A stretch of 64,000 nucleotides of DNA from Botryobacter ruber (GCF_003347595.2 NZ_QCZK02000031.1:1-64000); one strand, 5' to 3'. Positions 42,207-51,778 are shown, counted from the stretch's first letter. Numbers and translations: made by a program. Notes: generated by a model not told the origin, from the sequence alone.

Positions 42207-43161
42207 ATGTTTTGTCTGCGACAGTTGTAGTGCCCACTGCCGGCATTACCAGCCCGTCGCCGTCTTTCCGCCTTCCTTTCAGGTTTAGGTTATAGATCAC
42301 CACCGAAACAAAGATGATAATGTAAGCTGTAACTTTAGCTGGTGTGGTGTGTTCGTTAAAGTAAACAAACGCCACCATAAAGTTAAATACCGGGTTTATA
42401 TACATCATGATGCCGACAGTGCCCGAGGTAAGCTCTTTCAGGGCAAACAGGTTCAGGAAGAGCGGGAGCACCGTGAAAACGGCGCTTAAAAGGGCAACCC
42501 AGCCAAAAAAGTAAACCCCCAGCGGGGCAGTAGCATTGCTGTTGAAGTAGCTGTAAAAAGGGGCGATAAAGGCAAAAGACAGCACCAGCTGTATGGTGAG
42601 CAGTACTAGTTTGTCGTACGATTTCAGGATGCGCTGCGTGATCAGGTAAAAGGCGTAGCTCAGGGCTATGCCCAGGCTGAACAACAAGCTTCTTAACTCA
42701 CCCGTACCAATCAGGATACAGCTGATGACACAGAGCCCGATGGCAATCCACTGGTTTTTACGCAGTTTTTCCCTCAGTAACAGAAAGCCCAGCATGGCCG
42801 TGAGGATGGGGCAGAGCATGTAAGCAAAAGAGCCTGTTTGTATGCTGATGCGGTTAACTACATAAATAAAGCCCAGCCAGTTGGCTGTCAGTAAGGCTGT
42901 TCCCAGTACAGTGTAACCAACAAAAACCCGCTTTTCGTGTTGGCCTGCTTTCTGCACCTGCCGTAGTGTTGCCTGTAGCTCCTGCCTGCGGAACAGCAAT
43001 GAGATAACGAGCAGCAGGACTACAGACAAGGCAATGCGGTAGTACAGGATCTGGCCACTCGGGTAATCGGCCAGGGCTTTGAGCGGGAAAGGAATGAAGC
43101 CCCAGATAATAAAGGCAGCAAACCCTGCTGCGTAATAAGATTTTATATTCGTTGCAGACAT
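42205..43161 (-). CDS. rarD: EamA family transporter RarD-like
   Basis: 318 aa. Ten-span EamA/DMT transporter of the RarD group: AAGFAAFIIWGFIPFPLKAL at the N-terminus, two five-helix halves, and AVFTVLPLFLNLFALKEL in the second half. RarD was named in E. coli for a chloramphenicol-sensitive phenotype; the substrate here is unknown. The C-terminal tail LNLKGRRKDGDG is cytoplasmic by charge. It stands alone, divergent from murF-alr. Confidence 0.82.
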   Translation of the reverse strand: MSATNIKSYYAAGFAAFIIWGFIPFPLKALADYPSGQILYYRIALSVVLLLVISLLFRRQELQATLRQVQKAGQHEKRVFVGYTVLGTALLTANWLGFIYVVNRISIQTGSFAYMLCPILTAMLGFLLLREKLRKNQWIAIGLCVISCILIGTGELRSLLFSLGIALSYAFYLITQRILKSYDKLVLLTIQLVLSFAFIAPFYSYFNSNATAPLGVYFFGWVALLSAVFTVLPLFLNLFALKELTSGTVGIMMYINPVFNFMVAFVYFNEHTTPAKVTAYIIIFVSVVIYNLNLKGRRKDGDGLVMPAVGTTTVADKT

Positions 43162-43362
43162 TTAATTCAGGAAAAGAATACAAAAGTACGTGTTGTAACA
43201 CTAGGAAAGTTGCCGCTCCGTAAAGTATTTTAAACTGAGCAGCACCAGCATTCCTGATGCCTCACCTCCAGAACAATGTGGGGCTCCTTTGGTTCCGGGA
43301 AAAGTAGAGCGGGTAAAAGCGCGGGTGGTTTAGTATATTTGGTGCCAGATTATCTTTAAACG

Positions 43363-45822
43363 ATGCTTTCATTTCAGCAGCTTGTTTCCATTACCCAGGG
43401 GCGTTTAGTACAATTTGTGCAGGACTGGCCCGTCGTGCACCTGCTCACCGACAGCCGCAAATTGTCGCAACCGGCAGGAACGCTTTTCTTTGCCATTCCG
43501 GGTAAGTACAACGACGGACATAAGTACCTGGCGCAGCTATATGCACAGGGCGTGCGGCAGTTTATTGTAGATGTGCAACAAACGGAAGAGCTGGCGCAAC
43601 AGTATCCTGAAGCAAACATCCTGCAGGTGCAGCGCAGTTTAGCCGCGTTGCAGGCGGTAGCAGCCTGGCACCGACAGCAGTTTACGATTCCGGTGATTGG
43701 CATAACAGGCAGCAACGGCAAAACGATTGTGAAGGAGTGGCTGGCCCAGCTGCTGAGTCCCGATGAACTGGTCGTGAAGAGCCCGCGCAGTTTTAATTCG
43801 CAGGTGGGGGTGCCCTTGTCGGTGTGGCAGCTGAACAGTAACCATACGCTGGCCATTTTTGAAGCCGGTATTTCGCAGCCCGGCGAAATGGAAAAGCTGC
43901 AGCAGGTTATTCAGCCTACCATGGGCATCTTTACCAACATCGGCAACGCCCACGACGAAGGCTTTTCTTCCCGTCAGCAGAAAGTGCAGGAAAAGCTGGA
44001 GCTTTTCAAAGGTACTGACCTGTTGTTTTATTGTGCAGATTACGAACTGCTGCACGAGGCAATAGAGGCCACACAACTGAAGGCTTTCTCCTGGTCCAGG
44101 AGCGGCAAAGCGGCAGACCTGGTTGTTTCCGGCATCACGACTGCCGGCCACCGAACCATTGTGGTGTATACGTACAAGGGCAAAAAGCAGCGGCTGGCGA
44201 TCCCGTTTACCGACGAGGCATCGCTGGAAAATGCACTGCATTGCCTCGCTGTTTTGCTGTACCGTAACTTCCCGCTCGCCGAAATTCAGGACCGGCTGGA
44301 CAGGCTGCAACCGGTAGCCATGCGCCTCGAGATGAAAGAAGCCATCAACGGCTGCTACCTCATCGACGATACCTATAACAACGACCTGGCCGGCCTTGCC
44401 ATTGCCCTGGACTTACTTGCCAGCCAGCCACCCCGCAGCGGGCACACGCTTATCCTTTCCGATTTACTCGAATCTGGTATGCAGGAGCAGGACTTGTACC
44501 GGCAGGTAGCGGCACTTATTGAGGCCAAAGGCGTGGACCGTGTGATTGGGGTAGGAAAAACGATACAGAAACATGCCGCGCTTTTCAATGGACGTTGCAC
44601 CTGCTATAGCAGTACCGCCGAGTTCCTGGAGCAGTTTGAGGCGGGTAGTTTCCGGAACGAAGTTATCCTGATAAAAGGCGCCCGCGTGTTCGGTTTCGAG
44701 AAGATCGTGCATGCCTTTCAGCAGAAGGTACACGGTACGGTGCTGGAAGTAAACCTGGATGCACTGGTGCATAACCTTAACTTCTACCGCTCCAAACTGG
44801 CCTCCGAAACCAAGCTTATGGTCATGGTGAAAGCCTTTGCCTATGGCAGCGGAAGCTTTGAGGTGGCCAACCTGCTGCAGTTCCACCAGGTAGACTACCT
44901 GGCCGTGGCTTATACCGACGAAGGGGTGAGCCTGCGGGAACATGGCATTACCTTGCCCATTATGGTGATGAACCCGTCACCGGACAGTTTTGCAAAGCTC
45001 CGGCAGTACAGCCTGGAGCCGGAGATATATTCGGTAGAGCTGCTGGAGTCGTTCATTGCCTCGTCAGATCCCGGCATCCTGGACAAGATCCACCTGAAAC
45101 TCGACACGGGCATGCACCGCCTGGGCTTTACCGCGTCAGATTTCGATGTAGTGTTTGAGTTGCTGCAGAAGAACCCACAGGTGCGGGTGGTGAGTACCTT
45201 CAGCCACCTGGCCGGTGCCGACGAAGCGCTCCACAACGACTTCTCCCAGCTACAGATAGCTACCTTCCGGGAGCTTTCGGCAGAAATAGAGGCGCGCCTG
45301 GGATATCCGGTGCTCAAGCATATCCTGAATTCGGCAGGCATCGTGCGCTTCCCGGAGCACCAGCTGGACATGGTGCGGCTTGGTATTGGTTTGTATGGCG
45401 TAGAGGCCACTGGGGCAGAACAGGAGGCGCTGCGCCCGGTAAGTATTCTCAAAACCACCGTATCGCAGGTAAAGCAGATTGCCAAAGGCGAAACAGTAGG
45501 CTACAGCCGCAAAGGCATAGCCGACTCGGACAAAACCATTGCCACCATCGCTATTGGCTACGCCGATGGCTATGACCGCCGCTTCAGCAACGGACAAGGT
45601 GAAGTCAGCATCAACGGCAAACGAATGCCGGTTATCGGCAATGTATGCATGGACATGTGTATGATCGATGTAACAGGCCTGGACGTGAAAGCCGGAGACG
45701 AGGTAGTTGTGTACGGCCCGCAGCTGACGCTGGTGGAACTGGCGCAAAAGATAGGTACCATCCCCTACGAGTTGCTCACTAATGTCAGTACCCGGGTGAA
45801 ACGGATTTTTTATTCGGAGTAA
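43363..45822 (+). CDS. MurF-alanine racemase fusion protein
   Basis: 819 aa. Fusion of UDP-N-acetylmuramoyl-tripeptide--D-alanyl-D-alanine ligase (MurF, residues 1 to about 450) with PLP alanine racemase (Alr, about 460-819). MurF: ATP loop GITGSNGKT with K120, then IGNAHDEGF and DDTYNNDLAG. Alr: PLP lysine K490 in MVMVKAFAYGSG, LDTGMHRLGF, and the second active-site region YSRKG and VCMDMCMIDVT. D-alanine made by one half can feed the ligase substrate of the other. This fusion is a known Bacteroidota arrangement. Gene symbols would be murF and alr. Single gene; an A element follows its stop by two bases. Confidence 0.95.
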   Translation: MLSFQQLVSITQGRLVQFVQDWPVVHLLTDSRKLSQPAGTLFFAIPGKYNDGHKYLAQLYAQGVRQFIVDVQQTEELAQQYPEANILQVQRSLAALQAVAAWHRQQFTIPVIGITGSNGKTIVKEWLAQLLSPDELVVKSPRSFNSQVGVPLSVWQLNSNHTLAIFEAGISQPGEMEKLQQVIQPTMGIFTNIGNAHDEGFSSRQQKVQEKLELFKGTDLLFYCADYELLHEAIEATQLKAFSWSRSGKAADLVVSGITTAGHRTIVVYTYKGKKQRLAIPFTDEASLENALHCLAVLLYRNFPLAEIQDRLDRLQPVAMRLEMKEAINGCYLIDDTYNNDLAGLAIALDLLASQPPRSGHTLILSDLLESGMQEQDLYRQVAALIEAKGVDRVIGVGKTIQKHAALFNGRCTCYSSTAEFLEQFEAGSFRNEVILIKGARVFGFEKIVHAFQQKVHGTVLEVNLDALVHNLNFYRSKLASETKLMVMVKAFAYGSGSFEVANLLQFHQVDYLAVAYTDEGVSLREHGITLPIMVMNPSPDSFAKLRQYSLEPEIYSVELLESFIASSDPGILDKIHLKLDTGMHRLGFTASDFDVVFELLQKNPQVRVVSTFSHLAGADEALHNDFSQLQIATFRELSAEIEARLGYPVLKHILNSAGIVRFPEHQLDMVRLGIGLYGVEATGAEQEALRPVSILKTTVSQVKQIAKGETVGYSRKGIADSDKTIATIAIGYADGYDRRFSNGQGEVSINGKRMPVIGNVCMDMCMIDVTGLDVKAGDEVVVYGPQLTLVELAQKIGTIPYELLTNVSTRVKRIFYSE

Positions 45823-45824
45823 AC

Positions 45825-45860
45825 TTTTCTGCTCCTGCCACCATTTCTTGTGCTGCTGCT
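45825..45860 (-). repeat. A element copy 13
   Basis: Minus-strand copy (15 of 20 core bases) beginning two bases past the murF-alr stop codon and about 90 bp before feoA. Confidence 0.65.
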
Positions 45861-45951
45861 TTCCAACAAAAAAACCTCAACTTTTGCTTTAAAGCTGAAC
45901 GCCTTGTATCTTGCATTTGTTTATAAAGAGTCTAAATAAAAACAGGAAGAG

Positions 45952-46203
45952 GTGCAAAACAGGACAGAACAGCAGGGGCCACAACGAACCGTCCGTGATC
46001 TGAAGATTGGCGAGTCTGGTGAAATTGCTTCGCTGCTGGACCCGGAAATGGCACTAAAACTGCTGGAGATGGGTTGCATACCAGGCACCCGGGTGAAGTT
46101 GAACAGCAAGGCTCCACTCGGCGATCCAATTACCATTATTGTAAATGGTTACACGCTCTCGTTGCGCCTCGACGAAGCAGAAACCATCTTGCTGAAGAGA
46201 TAA
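45952..46203 (+). CDS. feoA: FeoA ferrous iron transport protein
   Basis: 83 aa. SH3-like small cytoplasmic protein that supports FeoB. Motifs fit the family: VRDLKIGESGEIASL, LLEMGCIPGTRVKL and GDPITIIVNGYTLSLR. The start is a GTG at 45952, with AGGAAGAGG just upstream as a Shine-Dalgarno-like site; no in-frame ATG is near. It is 8 bp from feoB, so they form an operon. A clear iron-box was not found by eye. Confidence 0.9.
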   Translation: MQNRTEQQGPQRTVRDLKIGESGEIASLLDPEMALKLLEMGCIPGTRVKLNSKAPLGDPITIIVNGYTLSLRLDEAETILLKR

Positions 46204-46211
46204 ACACACGT

Positions 46212-48365
46212 ATGGCTGTAACTATCCAGGCGAAAGCGCAACCGGTTAAGAAGGAGGTCCTAAAATCCGCCGTTGCCACCATTGCCCTTGTCGGGAATCC
46301 TAATTCCGGTAAGACTTCCTTATTTAACCAGCTTACCGGCCTGAACCAGAAGGTTGGTAACTTCCCGGGTGTTACAGTCGATAAAAAAACAGGGATCAGT
46401 CAGATTGCGCCGCATCAGAAGGCGCAGATTATCGATTTGCCGGGTACCTATAGCCTATACCCCAAGTCGCTGGACGAGCGCGTGATCATCGACCTGCTGT
46501 ACGATCCCAAATCCAAACATCTTCCCGATCTTGTTATTGTTACGGCCGATGCTTCTAACCTGAAGCGTAACCTGTTGCTCTTTACACAGCTGGCAGACCT
46601 GCACATTCCGGCAGTACTTGCCCTGAATATGGTGGATGTAGCAGAAGCGGATGGCGTAAAAATTGACCTGGAAGCACTGCAGCATGCGTTAGGGGTGCCT
46701 GTTATCCCGATGAACGCACGTACCGGAATAGGGGTTGCTGCCTTGAAAATTGTTATTTCACAGCAACTTACGGCTGCTGATAGTGCTTTTTTTGAAATTC
46801 CGCCAGAGCTTCGGCCTGTTATACTGCAGATCAAAGAACGGTTTGAGCTGCAGAACGATTACCTGGCGCTGCATTACGCCCATCAGTACAAGAGCCTGAA
46901 ATTTTTGCCGACAGAGGATAGTGCCTGGATGGAGCAGTTGCTGGAGGATGCGGCTTTCAATTCCAATACCCTGCAGGCAAACGAAACCATCGCCCGCTAC
47001 ACCCGCATCAACGAGATGCTGCTGGATGTCGTGCGGGTGGAGAAAGTAGATGCAGACGAGAAATTCAGCAACAAACTGGACCAGGTGCTCACGCATAAGG
47101 TGTTTGGTTACCTGATCTTCTTCAGTGTGTTGTTCCTGATGTTCCAGGCCATCTTTGCCTGGGCCAGTTACCCCATGGATCTGATTGACGAGGGCGTGGC
47201 CGGTTTAAATGCGCTGATCCAGGAAAACTTTAGCGGTCCGCTTGTAAACCTGCTCACCGAAGGCGTAATTGCCGGTTTGGGTGGCGTACTGATTTTTATC
47301 CCCCAGATTGCCTTGCTCTTTGCCTTTATTGCCATACTGGAAGAAACCGGTTATATGGCCCGCGTTACATTTATGATGGACAAAATCATGCGTAAGTTTG
47401 GTCTGAACGGGAAAAGTGTGGTGCCGCTTATCTCGGGTGTTGCCTGTGCCGTGCCGGCCATTATGTCGGCCCGCACCATCGAGAACTGGAAAGACCGGAT
47501 GATCACCATTTTCGTGACGCCGCTCATGAGCTGTTCGGCCCGGATTCCGGTATACACGGTGCTGATAGCGCTGGTAGTGCCGGAGAAATATTACTTCGGT
47601 TTCCTGAACCTGCAGGGCCTCGTGCTGATGGGGCTGTACCTGATCGGCTTTCTGGCGGCCATTTTATCGGCACTGCTGCTTAAGACCATCCTGAAAGCCC
47701 GGGAGCGGAGCTATTTTATTATGGAGTTCCCGGTGTACAAAATGCCGCGCTGGAAAAACGTGGGCCTGACCATTTTTGAAAAGTCGAAAACGTTTGTGTT
47801 TGAGGCGGGAAAAGTGATTGTGGCCGTTTCGATTGTGCTGTGGGTGCTGGCTTCTTACGGTCCCGGCGACAGTTTCGAAGTAGCCGAACAGCAGGCGCTG
47901 AAAGAGGCACGTATTGCAGGTTTAAACGAGGTGCAGACCGAGAACCTGGTGGCCTCGCACCAGTTGGAGTCGTCGTATGCAGGTGTGGTCGGGTATGTGA
48001 TTGAACCGGTAATCCGTCCGCTGGGCTACGACTGGAAGATTGGTATTGCCCTGCTTACCTCGTTTGCAGCCCGTGAAGTATTTGTCGGTACCATGTCTAC
48101 GATCTACAGCATTGGCGAAGAAGAGAACGTAAGCACCATCAAAAATAAACTCATGAGCGAAAAGGATGCGAACGGCGATCCTTTCTTTACCCCCGCCCGT
48201 GCGTTCTCGCTCCTGATCTTTTACCTGTTTGCCATGCAGTGCGTAAGTACGCTGGCTGTGGTACACCGCGAAACCAAAAGCTGGACCTGGCCCCTGGCGC
48301 AGCTGCTCTACATGAGTGGTCTGGCCTATGTGATGGCGTTTATTACGTACCAGGTTTTTAGCTAA
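46212..48365 (+). CDS. feoB: FeoB ferrous iron transporter
   Basis: 717 aa from the ATG at 46212. GTP-dependent Fe(II) uptake. G protein domain: G1 GNPNSGKT (K34), G2 region GNFPGVTVDKK, G3 DLPGTYSL, G4 ALNMVDVAE. The membrane core begins near residue 295 and carries the two Gate motifs, ISGVACAVPAIMSARTI and FTSFAAREVFVGTM-like LLTSFAAREVFVGT. Normal length and spans. Two cysteines lie in the gate regions (GVACAVPA and TPLMSCSAR). Ends just before a strong terminator. Confidence 0.96.
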   Translation: MAVTIQAKAQPVKKEVLKSAVATIALVGNPNSGKTSLFNQLTGLNQKVGNFPGVTVDKKTGISQIAPHQKAQIIDLPGTYSLYPKSLDERVIIDLLYDPKSKHLPDLVIVTADASNLKRNLLLFTQLADLHIPAVLALNMVDVAEADGVKIDLEALQHALGVPVIPMNARTGIGVAALKIVISQQLTAADSAFFEIPPELRPVILQIKERFELQNDYLALHYAHQYKSLKFLPTEDSAWMEQLLEDAAFNSNTLQANETIARYTRINEMLLDVVRVEKVDADEKFSNKLDQVLTHKVFGYLIFFSVLFLMFQAIFAWASYPMDLIDEGVAGLNALIQENFSGPLVNLLTEGVIAGLGGVLIFIPQIALLFAFIAILEETGYMARVTFMMDKIMRKFGLNGKSVVPLISGVACAVPAIMSARTIENWKDRMITIFVTPLMSCSARIPVYTVLIALVVPEKYYFGFLNLQGLVLMGLYLIGFLAAILSALLLKTILKARERSYFIMEFPVYKMPRWKNVGLTIFEKSKTFVFEAGKVIVAVSIVLWVLASYGPGDSFEVAEQQALKEARIAGLNEVQTENLVASHQLESSYAGVVGYVIEPVIRPLGYDWKIGIALLTSFAAREVFVGTMSTIYSIGEEENVSTIKNKLMSEKDANGDPFFTPARAFSLLIFYLFAMQCVSTLAVVHRETKSWTWPLAQLLYMSGLAYVMAFITYQVFS

Positions 48366-48406
48366 GAGAGCTGTAGCTCCCGTGGGTGGAGCTGTTTGAT
48401 AAATTT

Positions 48407-48450
48407 AAAATCCTCCGGTTGCAGCACTATTGCAGCCGGAGGATTTTGTT
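48407..48450 (+). terminator. Terminator after feoB
   Basis: 17-bp stem with one G-U pair (ATCCTCCGGTTGCA at 48410-48423, TGCAGCCGGAGGAT at 48431-48444, extended by A/T pairs), loop of seven, then TTTTGTTTTG. Confidence 0.88.
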
Positions 48451-48479
48451 TTGATATAGCAGGAGAACTGGTGGAGGGT

Positions 48480-48594
48480 AATCCTGATTCAGGTAACTAT
48501 TCCACAATTTAACCAACAACCAGCATACTCATCTTTTTATCCTACTATCAACGGTTTTGACAAACAGCAGAGGCTGTGGTGGCTGCTGCAGAAC
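48480..48594 (+). repeat. B element followed by A element copy 14
   Basis: AATCCTGATTCAGG at 48482 and CCTACTATCAACGGTTTTGA at 48541 are the B element; the A copy is at 48564-48594 (17 of 20 core bases), six bases before the stop of the convergent RsmI-like gene. The B middle part has diverged. Confidence 0.75.
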
Positions 48595-48599
48595 TAATT

Positions 48600-49313
48600 T
48601 TACTTGTAAATCAAAAACACCGCCGGCTGCTTGTGCAGGTCGGGGAGTTTTCTTTTCCAGTCGGAGATGGTTTTGGTCTGGATGAGTTCGTGGGTGGGGG
48701 AGGTGATGTTGGCGGCGATGCAGAGGCGGGTGCTGCCGCTGAGGGTTTGCACCAGGTCTTCGAGGAGCTTGTTGTTGCGGTAAGGCGTTTCCATGAAAAT
48801 CTGGGTCTGGTCGCGCTGCTGCATTTCCTTTTCCAGTTGGCGGAGCGCCTGCAGGCGCGGACCTTTCTCGATGGGCAAATACCCATGAAAGGCAAAGCGC
48901 TGCCCGTTGAAGCCACTCCCCATCAGGCTGAGCAGAATGGCCGACGGACCGGCAAACGGTACTACCTTTATTCCCTTCTGATGTGCAAACTTCACCACCT
49001 CGGCACCCGGGTCTGCTATGCCGGGGCAACCTGCTTCTGAAATAATGCCGGCATCTTTGCCTTCCAGCACCGGCTTGAGTGAAGCTTGTACCTGGGCTGG
49101 CGTGGCATCCTTATCTACCTGCACAAAGGTAAGCTGCTCAATTACCAGTTCCGGGCAAATGCTTTTCACATAACGGCGGGCGGTGCGCAGGTTTTCCACA
49201 ATAAAATAATTCAGATGCCGCACCGTGTCCTTTACCTGCGGCGAAATCACCTGGTCGGCGGTGCCTTCTGCGAGTATGGTCGGGATTAAGAAAAGTGTGC
49301 CGGTTTTGTTCAT
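48600..49313 (-). CDS. RsmI-like SAM-dependent methyltransferase
   Basis: 237 aa. Tetrapyrrole methylase superfamily, nearest to the 16S rRNA cytidine 2'-O-methyltransferase RsmI (YraL). Family motifs: EAGCPGIADPG (SAM binding), FAGPSAILLSLMGSG, and FHGYLPIEKGPR with METPYRNNKL. It is shorter than E. coli RsmI by about 45 residues at the C-terminus, which lacks the usual helical end. Bacteroidota commonly have this short form beside a full RsmI elsewhere, so this may be a paralogue with another RNA target. Confidence 0.82.
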   Translation of the reverse strand: MNKTGTLFLIPTILAEGTADQVISPQVKDTVRHLNYFIVENLRTARRYVKSICPELVIEQLTFVQVDKDATPAQVQASLKPVLEGKDAGIISEAGCPGIADPGAEVVKFAHQKGIKVVPFAGPSAILLSLMGSGFNGQRFAFHGYLPIEKGPRLQALRQLEKEMQQRDQTQIFMETPYRNNKLLEDLVQTLSGSTRLCIAANITSPTHELIQTKTISDWKRKLPDLHKQPAVFLIYK

Positions 49314-49430
49314 GGTGCAAAGGTAAGAAGTATAGCCAAGGCAGAAAAAAAGGAAAAGCTGCCGCTACTGGTGTGATGGTGGCGACAGCTTTTCTTTGGT
49401 TCAGATTGCACATCCGACGGCTCTGTTAAA

Positions 49431-49449
49431 ACGGGATTCCAAATCCCGT
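49431..49449. repeat. Short palindromic hairpin
   Basis: ACGGGATT and AATCCCGT with three bases between. A second double palindrome, GGGTACCC-GTAAA-GGGTACCC, lies at 49514-49534. Between and around them a 24-bp direct repeat beginning TTTTCTTTGG recurs 68 bp apart (49390 and 49458). These fill the 231-bp gap between the RsmI-like and hydrolase genes. Confidence 0.6.
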
Positions 49450-49544
49450 CAAGCAAATTTTCTTTGGGGCGGATTGCAGATTATTGGGAATCAGAAAGTT
49501 TTTTTCAATGATTGGGTACCCGTAAAGGGTACCCCTACCAGGAC

Positions 49545-50312
49545 CTAAACCGACAGGAAGCGGGTAACCAGGTCGTACATCTGGTCGGGGGCTTCGGCGT
49601 GTACCCAATGGCCTGCGCCTGGTATGGTTTCTATTTCAACCTGCGTGAAGAGGTGTTCGATGCTGGTGTAGAGGTCTTCGGGCAAAATGTACCTGGACCT
49701 GCCGCCTTTGATGAACAAGGTGTCTTTTTTAAAAGGTACATCAGCCGTGATGGCAGCACTGATGTTATCGTAATTTTTCTGGAGCGCGTCCAGGTTCATG
49801 CGCCAGCCATAAGTGTTGTTTTCTTTGCGGTACACGTTCTTCAGCAGGAACAGGCGCACTTCCTGGTCTTCAATTTTCTGTGCCAGCTGATCCTCAATCT
49901 CTTTCCGGCTGGTCGCTGTCTCTAAATTTACAGACTGCAGGGCGTCCAGGATCTCGTCGTGGTGCGGGGGGTAGGCTTTGGGGGCAATGTCTACCACAAT
50001 CAGTTTGGTGAGGCGGGTCGGGTACTTGAGCGCGAATTTCATGGCTACTTTTCCTCCCATAGAATGCCCCATAATGGCGGGCGTAGGAATTTGCAGGTCC
50101 TCTATCAGCTCCAGCACGTCATCAGCCATTACATCGTAATCGTGCTCGTCGGCATGCGGAGAGCGGCCGTGGTTGCGCAGGTCTACCAGGAAGATGTTGA
50201 AGTTTTCGGCCAGGCGTTTGGCCAGCGTTTGCCAGTTATCGAGGGTGCCGAACAGACCGTGCAGTATCAGCAGCGGTTTGCCGTGGCCCATTTCTTTATA
50301 GTTTAATTTCAT
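49545..50312 (-). CDS. Alpha/beta hydrolase (esterase, YbfF-like)
   Basis: 255 aa. Cytoplasmic serine hydrolase. The oxyanion motif is LHGLFGTLDNWQ, the nucleophile elbow GHSMGGK, and the C-terminal histidine lies in GAGHWVHAE. Closest in character to YbfF esterases. The substrate is not evident. It shares its strand with pdxJ upstream (112 bp gap with an A element between), so co-transcription is possible. Confidence 0.88.
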   Translation of the reverse strand: MKLNYKEMGHGKPLLILHGLFGTLDNWQTLAKRLAENFNIFLVDLRNHGRSPHADEHDYDVMADDVLELIEDLQIPTPAIMGHSMGGKVAMKFALKYPTRLTKLIVVDIAPKAYPPHHDEILDALQSVNLETATSRKEIEDQLAQKIEDQEVRLFLLKNVYRKENNTYGWRMNLDALQKNYDNISAAITADVPFKKDTLFIKGGRSRYILPEDLYTSIEHLFTQVEIETIPGAGHWVHAEAPDQMYDLVTRFLSV

Positions 50313-50370
50313 GCGTTCAGCGTAACAGTTGTCAGAATTTGATTGTATCGTGAAAATAGTAACCCGCGTT

Positions 50371-50403
50371 GAGCAGCAGAGGGTGTGGTGGCAGCTGCAG
50401 CAA
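50371..50403 (+). repeat. A element copy 15
   Basis: 17 of 20 core bases; 21 bp past the pdxJ stop, between pdxJ and the hydrolase gene. Confidence 0.85.
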
Positions 50404-50424
50404 ACAATTCAGGGCCCAAACCAG

Positions 50425-51138
50425 CTATTTCAGCTGGCGCAGGTAAAGCTGAATGGTGTTTTCAAGCCCAAAATACAGGGCATCGCAGATAAGGGCATGA
50501 CCGATACTTACTTCCTCCAGCCCCGGCAGGTTATCTTTTAAATACTTCAGGTTGTCGAGGTCCAGGTCGTGACCGGCATTCAGGCCGAGGCCGTATTCCT
50601 GTGCCTTTAGGGCCGCTTTTACATAAGGCGCAATGGCTGCTTCGCGGTTGTGGTGGTAGCCGGTGGCGTAGGCCTCGGTGTAAAGCTCAATGCGGTCGGT
50701 GCCTACAAGAGCAGCACCTTCAACCTGCTTCTCAACCGGGTCCAGGAAGATGGAGGTCCGGATGCCGAGTTCTTGCAGCTCCAGGATCACGTCGGTCAGG
50801 AAGTCTTTGTGTTTCAATGTATCCCAGCCGGCGTTGGAGGTGATGGCATCGGGTGCGTCGGGTACGAGCGTGGCCTGTGCCGGTTTTACATCCTTTACCA
50901 GCTTCAGAAAGTCGGGTGTCGGGTTGCCTTCGATGTTGAATTCCGTTGTCACCACTTCCTTCAGGTCGTATACATCGCGGTAGCGGATGTGGCGCTCGTC
51001 GGGACGCGGGTGAACCGTGATGCCCTGTGCCCCAAACCGCTCGCAATCTTTGGCAGCCTGCACAACATTTGGCCGGTCGCCACCACGGGCGTTACGAAGC
51101 GTGGCAATTTTGTTTATATTTACACTCAGTTTGGTCAT
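50425..51138 (-). CDS. pdxJ: Pyridoxine 5'-phosphate synthase
   Basis: 237 aa from the ATG at 51138. Condenses 3-amino-2-oxopropyl phosphate with 1-deoxyxylulose 5-phosphate to make pyridoxine phosphate. TIM barrel with [20 protein letters not shown] at the start, then [17 protein letters not shown] and [13 protein letters not shown] with the catalytic His and Glu residues of the family. Full length. A TTG 21 bp upstream could extend it but the ATG fits the family start. PLP enzymes in the window (Alr domain, the deaminase at 35718) would use its product. Confidence 0.96.
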   Translation of the reverse strand: MTKLSVNINKIATLRNARGGDRPNVVQAAKDCERFGAQGITVHPRPDERHIRYRDVYDLKEVVTTEFNIEGNPTPDFLKLVKDVKPAQATLVPDAPDAITSNAGWDTLKHKDFLTDVILELQELGIRTSIFLDPVEKQVEGAALVGTDRIELYTEAYATGYHHNREAAIAPYVKAALKAQEYGLGLNAGHDLDLDNLKYLKDNLPGLEEVSIGHALICDALYFGLENTIQLYLRQLK

Positions 51139-51316
51139 AAAAGTACGTGTTGTGGCCAAGTTGCCGGTTTAATACTTACTGTTAATACGGGTTGACTAAA
51201 TTAATGTAAAATTATAAAAGTATTAAATCTATGCTATTCGCTATATTAACGTATAAGTAGCACAGCTGGCTAAGCTACAGCAAATCAGAGTTAAAAAAAC
51301 AACCATCGATAAAGCT

Positions 51317-51778
51317 ATGACTTTAAAAGAAAGAGTAGAAGCCGACATAAAACAGGCTATGTTGGCGAAGGATAAGCCACGTTTGCAGGCACTAAGAGCG
51401 ATTAAGTCGCAGATATTATTAGCAGAAACTGAAAAAGGAGGAGCAGAAGGTCTTTCGGAAGAGGCCGAAATCAAGCTTCTCACCAAAGCCGCCAAGCAAC
51501 GCCGCGAATCGGCCGATATTTATGCCAAACAGCAGCGCCCCGATCTGGAGCAGGTGGAGCTGGAAGAACTGGCCATAATAGAGCAGTACCTGCCGGCGCA
51601 GCTGGATGAAGGCGATCTGCGGGTGCGCTTACTGGAAATTATCAAGCGTGTGGGCGCCACCGGTCCTTCCGACTTAGGCAAGGTAATGGGCGTGGCTTCC
51701 AGGGAACTGGCAGGGCAGGCCGATGGTCGGGCTATTTCGAATGCTGTCGGCGCTTTGCTGAATAACACCGATTTCTAG
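51317..51778 (+). CDS. yqeY: GatB/YqeY domain protein
   Basis: 153 aa. YqeY-type helical protein related to the tRNA-binding tail of GatB. Motifs LKERVEADIKQAMLAKDK and QRRESADIYAKQQRPDL, then EQYLPAQLDEGDL and GKVMGVASRELAGQADGR are all typical. It may bind tRNA or amidotransferase partners, but its cell role is not settled. It is divergent from pdxJ and 67 bp before cvpA. Confidence 0.92.
   Translation: MTLKERVEADIKQAMLAKDKPRLQALRAIKSQILLAETEKGGAEGLSEEAEIKLLTKAAKQRRESADIYAKQQRPDLEQVELEELAIIEQYLPAQLDEGDLRVRLLEIIKRVGATGPSDLGKVMGVASRELAGQADGRAISNAVGALLNNTDF

Noticed and set aside
46262..46290. GTTGCCACCATTGCC in feoB resembles the A element core
   Set aside because: It encodes the conserved strand before the G1 loop (VATIALVGN); only about 12 bases match and the flanks do not.
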